In this document: positions 62,357-64,000 of the stretch, piece after piece
Position numbering within the stretch: position 1 is the stretch's first letter
Layout: every line of letters starts with the position of its first letter
NCBI GenBank assembly: GCA_947631005.1
Contig: CANRJR010000008.1
Coordinates: 1 to 64,000, forward strand
Source: an uncultured Clostridia bacterium
Lineage (GTDB): Bacteria; Bacillota; Clostridia; Christensenellales; Borkfalkiaceae
Direction of reading: 5' to 3'
DNA length: 64,000 nt
The notes under the pieces: generated by a model
The model's input: the letters and a program-made list of their open reading frames with translations, nothing else
Told to the model about the DNA's origin: nothing
Databases searched by the model: none
Program-made: the position numbers and the translations under genes

Positions 62357-62473
62357 CGCCTTTGGCGGCGCGCCCCGATGAACAGCGCACCGCGCTGTTC
62401 AGTTTGCGGCTAACTTTGTTGTGTCCCAACAATTCGCCCGCAACCCGATTGCTCCCGCAATCGTCTCCACCAT

Positions 62474-62487
62474 CGAGTCCCTTTGGA
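62474..62487 (+). repeat. Inverted 14-base fragment of tRNA-Arg
   Basis: TCGAGTCCCTTTGG in plus orientation equals part of the tRNA-Arg T arm and acceptor. Confidence 0.7.
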
Positions 62488-62492
62488 AATAC

Positions 62493-62536
62493 GTAGTAAA
62501 CGAACGGACATGTCCATACAGGACATGTCCGTTCGT

Positions 62537-62557
<21 letters not shown>
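62493..62557. repeat. 65-bp direct repeat, copy 2 (overlaps the real tRNA end)
   Basis: Second copy; the hairpin at 62499-62537 lies directly after the intact tRNA-Arg and may mark its 3' processing or transcript end. No T tract follows. Confidence 0.95.
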
Positions 62558-62613
<56 letters not shown>

Positions 62614-62656
62614 AAATGAAACTGTCGCAATTCGTCCGAAACTCGAACGCTTTGTA

Positions 62657-62685
62657 ATTATAGCGTTTTATCAAACGTTTGTCAA
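62657..62685 (-). promoter_or_regulatory. Consensus SigA promoter of tRNA-Arg
   Basis: Minus strand TTGACA (62685-62680), 17 bp, TATAAT (62662-62657): perfect hexamers, about 40 bases before the tRNA. Confidence 0.9.
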
Positions 62686-62699
62686 GGTTTTTTCATCAT

Positions 62700-62747
62700 A
62701 AAAAAGGAGATCCGAAAAAAATTTTCGAATCCCGCAAGGCGTCTCCC
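62700..62747 (-). terminator. Terminator after spoVAE
   Basis: Minus strand GGAGA/TCTCC outer stem, an inner ATTCGAAA/TTTCGGAT stem, then six T residues, 10 bases past the spoVAE stop. Confidence 0.6.
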
Positions 62748-62755
62748 CCCTCTTC

Positions 62756-63133
62756 TCAATTATACTTGGTGTGCGATTTGAAGATCAACGCCATCAAAAA
62801 CGAAAAGATCACCGCCGCCGAAACGCCCGCGCTCGCCGCCGCAAGCGGTCCTGTAAGAGCTTCGAACAAACCCTCCTGCGCGCCGCGCATCCCGCCGTTT
62901 GCAAGCAAATATCCGAATCCCGAAATGGGGACAGTCGCCCCTGCGCCCGCAAATTCCACGAGCGGCTGATACAGTCCGAGTGCCGTAAGTGCCACGCCCG
63001 ACAACATAAAGATCACGAGGATCTTCCCCGCCGTAAGGTCGGTAAAATTGATGACGATCTGCGCAATCATGCAAATAAGCCCGCCCACGGCGAACGCTTT
63101 TACGAACATGAACACGATATCGAGGTATTCCAT
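62756..63133 (-). CDS. spoVAE: Stage V sporulation protein AE
   Basis: A 125-residue membrane protein with four hydrophobic segments. VKAFAVGGLICMIAQI and PISGFGYLLANGG match SpoVAE (the short form of the SpoVAC/AE group). It is part of the dipicolinate channel in the spore inner membrane. Follows spoVAD by 31 bases. Confidence 0.92.
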   Translation of the reverse strand: MEYLDIVFMFVKAFAVGGLICMIAQIVINFTDLTAGKILVIFMLSGVALTALGLYQPLVEFAGAGATVPISGFGYLLANGGMRGAQEGLFEALTGPLAAASAGVSAAVIFSFLMALIFKSHTKYN

Positions 63134-63164
63134 ATGTAGCGGCGTTTTGCCTCACCCCGACCGC

Positions 63165-64000
63165 TCATCGCTCCAAAGTAACGGCGTGCGCGATGCAGGG
63201 GATGCTCTCCCCCTGTCCCGACGACACGGTGGACAGAAGCGCGCCCGTCGCCACGAAAAGAATTTTGTGAAATCCGCCCGACATCATTTTCGAGTACAAA
63301 TAGGAATTGAGCACGACCGCCGAACAGCCCGCACCGCTCCCGCCTTGAAATTCATCCTCAATGACCTTGTAGATGATCTCGCCGCAATCGACGTGCAAAG
63401 CGGAAATGTCGAGCCCCTTTTCCCATGTGAGATCCTTCAAGATTCGGCTTCCCAACGCACCCAAATCGCCCGTCACGATCAAATCGTAAGCGGAAAGATC
63501 CTCGTGTGTGCCCCGAAAATGCGCCAATATGGTGTCGCACGCGGCGGGGGCCATGGCGGCACCCATGTTGTTGACGTCGGTCACGCCGAAATCCACGACT
63601 TTGCCGAGGGTCGCCGAGGTGATCTTCACGCCGTCGCCCTCGGCGGCGATGAGCGACGCACCCGCCGCCGTGACCGTCCACTGCGACTGCGGCGGACGCG
63701 TACACCCCAATTCGAGCGGATAGCGGTATTGCCGCTCCGCCGAGGCGAAATGGCTGCCCGTCGCCGCGACCACCCGTTTCGCGAATCCTCCGTCGACAAA
63801 CGCCGCACCTACCGCGAGCGATTCCGCCATCGTCGAACATGCGCCGTACACGCCCAAAAAGGGAACGGAGAAGTCGCGCGCCGCGAAACTCGCCGAAATA
63901 ATTTGGTTGAGCAGGTCGCCCGAGACGATCATATCCACCTCGTCGCGGTTGAGCCCCGCGTTCTCGATCGCGCCGTCGATGACTTTCGAGAGCATTTTGC
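63165..64000 (-). CDS. spoVAD: Stage V sporulation protein AD (partial, 5' end outside the window)
   Basis: The C-terminal 278 residues of a thiolase-fold protein that binds dipicolinate. GVYGACSTMAESL, GSHFASAERQYRYP, and SGAGCSAVVLNSYLYSKM are SpoVAD motifs; full-length is about 340, so some 60 residues lie beyond base 64000. SpoVAC should be next upstream. Confidence 0.95.
   Translation of the reverse strand, partial: KMLSKVIDGAIENAGLNRDEVDMIVSGDLLNQIISASFAARDFSVPFLGVYGACSTMAESLAVGAAFVDGGFAKRVVAATGSHFASAERQYRYPLELGCTRPPQSQWTVTAAGASLIAAEGDGVKITSATLGKVVDFGVTDVNNMGAAMAPAACDTILAHFRGTHEDLSAYDLIVTGDLGALGSRILKDLTWEKGLDISALHVDCGEIIYKVIEDEFQGGSGAGCSAVVLNSYLYSKMMSGGFHKILFVATGALLSTVSSGQGESIPCIAHAVTLER

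Larger units (their letters stand above)
61447..62536. other. Gene-poor region with replication-type, promoter and tRNA-derived elements
   Basis: No convincing protein gene was found here over about 1.1 kb. It holds a DnaA-box palindrome, an orphan promoter with a 50-codon open frame, two 17-bp copies of GGGACTACTTCGCGGGC (62069-62085 and 62272-62288), and repeats derived from tRNA-Arg. The base composition is more AT-rich in 61.5-61.9 kb than in the genes. Confidence 0.7.

Overview
This window comes from an endospore-forming, moderately GC-rich Bacillota, most likely a Clostridia lineage. The evidence is the spoIIGA-sigE-sigG-ylmC block, a YlbJ/SpoVV protein, spoVAE and spoVAD, the dgt-dnaG-rpoD-trmK-nif3 run, and a nusA/infB operon ordered as in Bacillota. 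No species is named because nothing in the sequence fixes one. Nearly all genes lie on the minus strand in long runs joined by 4-nt ATGA or GTGA overlaps. The few plus-strand genes (a DnaD-like protein, spoVV, a YjdF-like membrane protein, a flavin reductase and an HxlR regulator) mark the operon boundaries. Promoters found between runs are almost all SigA-type hexamer pairs with 17 or 18 bp spacers.

Layout. 0.3-17.8 kb: one minus-strand run reading sbcD, sbcC, a hydrolase-like protein, a DUF951 protein, lepB, degV, a small membrane protein, an ACT protein, a UPF0210 protein, pepF, dnaB, ywlC, ywlE, rpiB, a DUF1538 membrane protein, a tandem P-II-like protein and an S51 peptidase. It ends at a truncated tRNA-Leu and a terminator. 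18.0-19.7 kb: plus-strand DnaD-like gene. 19.7-22.4 kb: mother-cell and forespore sigma-factor block. 22.5-24.8 kb: rarA and spoVV. 24.8-28.4 kb: a membrane protein, rsmD, coaD, DAHP synthase and prephenate dehydratase. 28.5-35.6 kb: dgt, dnaG, rpoD, trmK, nif3, a zinc-ribbon protein, and then alr. 35.7-42.1 kb: patatin, a metallo-beta-lactamase protein, aroC, aroB, aroE, aroQ, aroK and an SDR. 43.1-46.0 kb: Xaa-Pro peptidase, efp, dtd and a PhnP-like protein. 46.1-57.8 kb: nrdR, ispG, an orphan PolC-type exonuclease, rimP, nusA, ylxR, ylxQ, infB, rbfA, nrnA, truB, ribF and an AP-endonuclease family protein. 57.9-61.4 kb: flavin reductase, macrodomain-type sirtuin, cupin, HxlR, MntR/DtxR and an HMA metallochaperone-like protein. 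61.4-62.7 kb: gene-poor DNA with paired DnaA boxes, an orphan promoter and a tRNA-Arg with scattered fragments of itself. 62.7-64.0 kb: spoVAE and the 3' part of spoVAD.

Points of most interest. (1) The slot that holds polC in Bacillota (between ispG and rimP-nusA) carries a 500-residue protein with only the PolC N-terminal domain, OB fold and DEDDh exonuclease; the PHP and polymerase parts are gone. (2) tRNA-Arg(ACG) is followed by a 65-bp perfect direct repeat holding a 17-bp hairpin, an extra tRNA 3' end, and a displaced 36-nt tRNA 5' half. A tRNA-Leu 5' half cut at the same place abuts a stop codon at the other end of the window. (3) A SirTM-type sirtuin is paired with a cupin, with no macrodomain protein, GcvH-L or LplA beside it. 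(4) A DnaD-like protein ends in the zinc-cluster N-terminus of a DnaC/DnaI loader, with no AAA+ domain. (5) A DtxR-like operator, a leaderless promoter and a DnaA-box palindrome are directly readable in the intergenic DNA.
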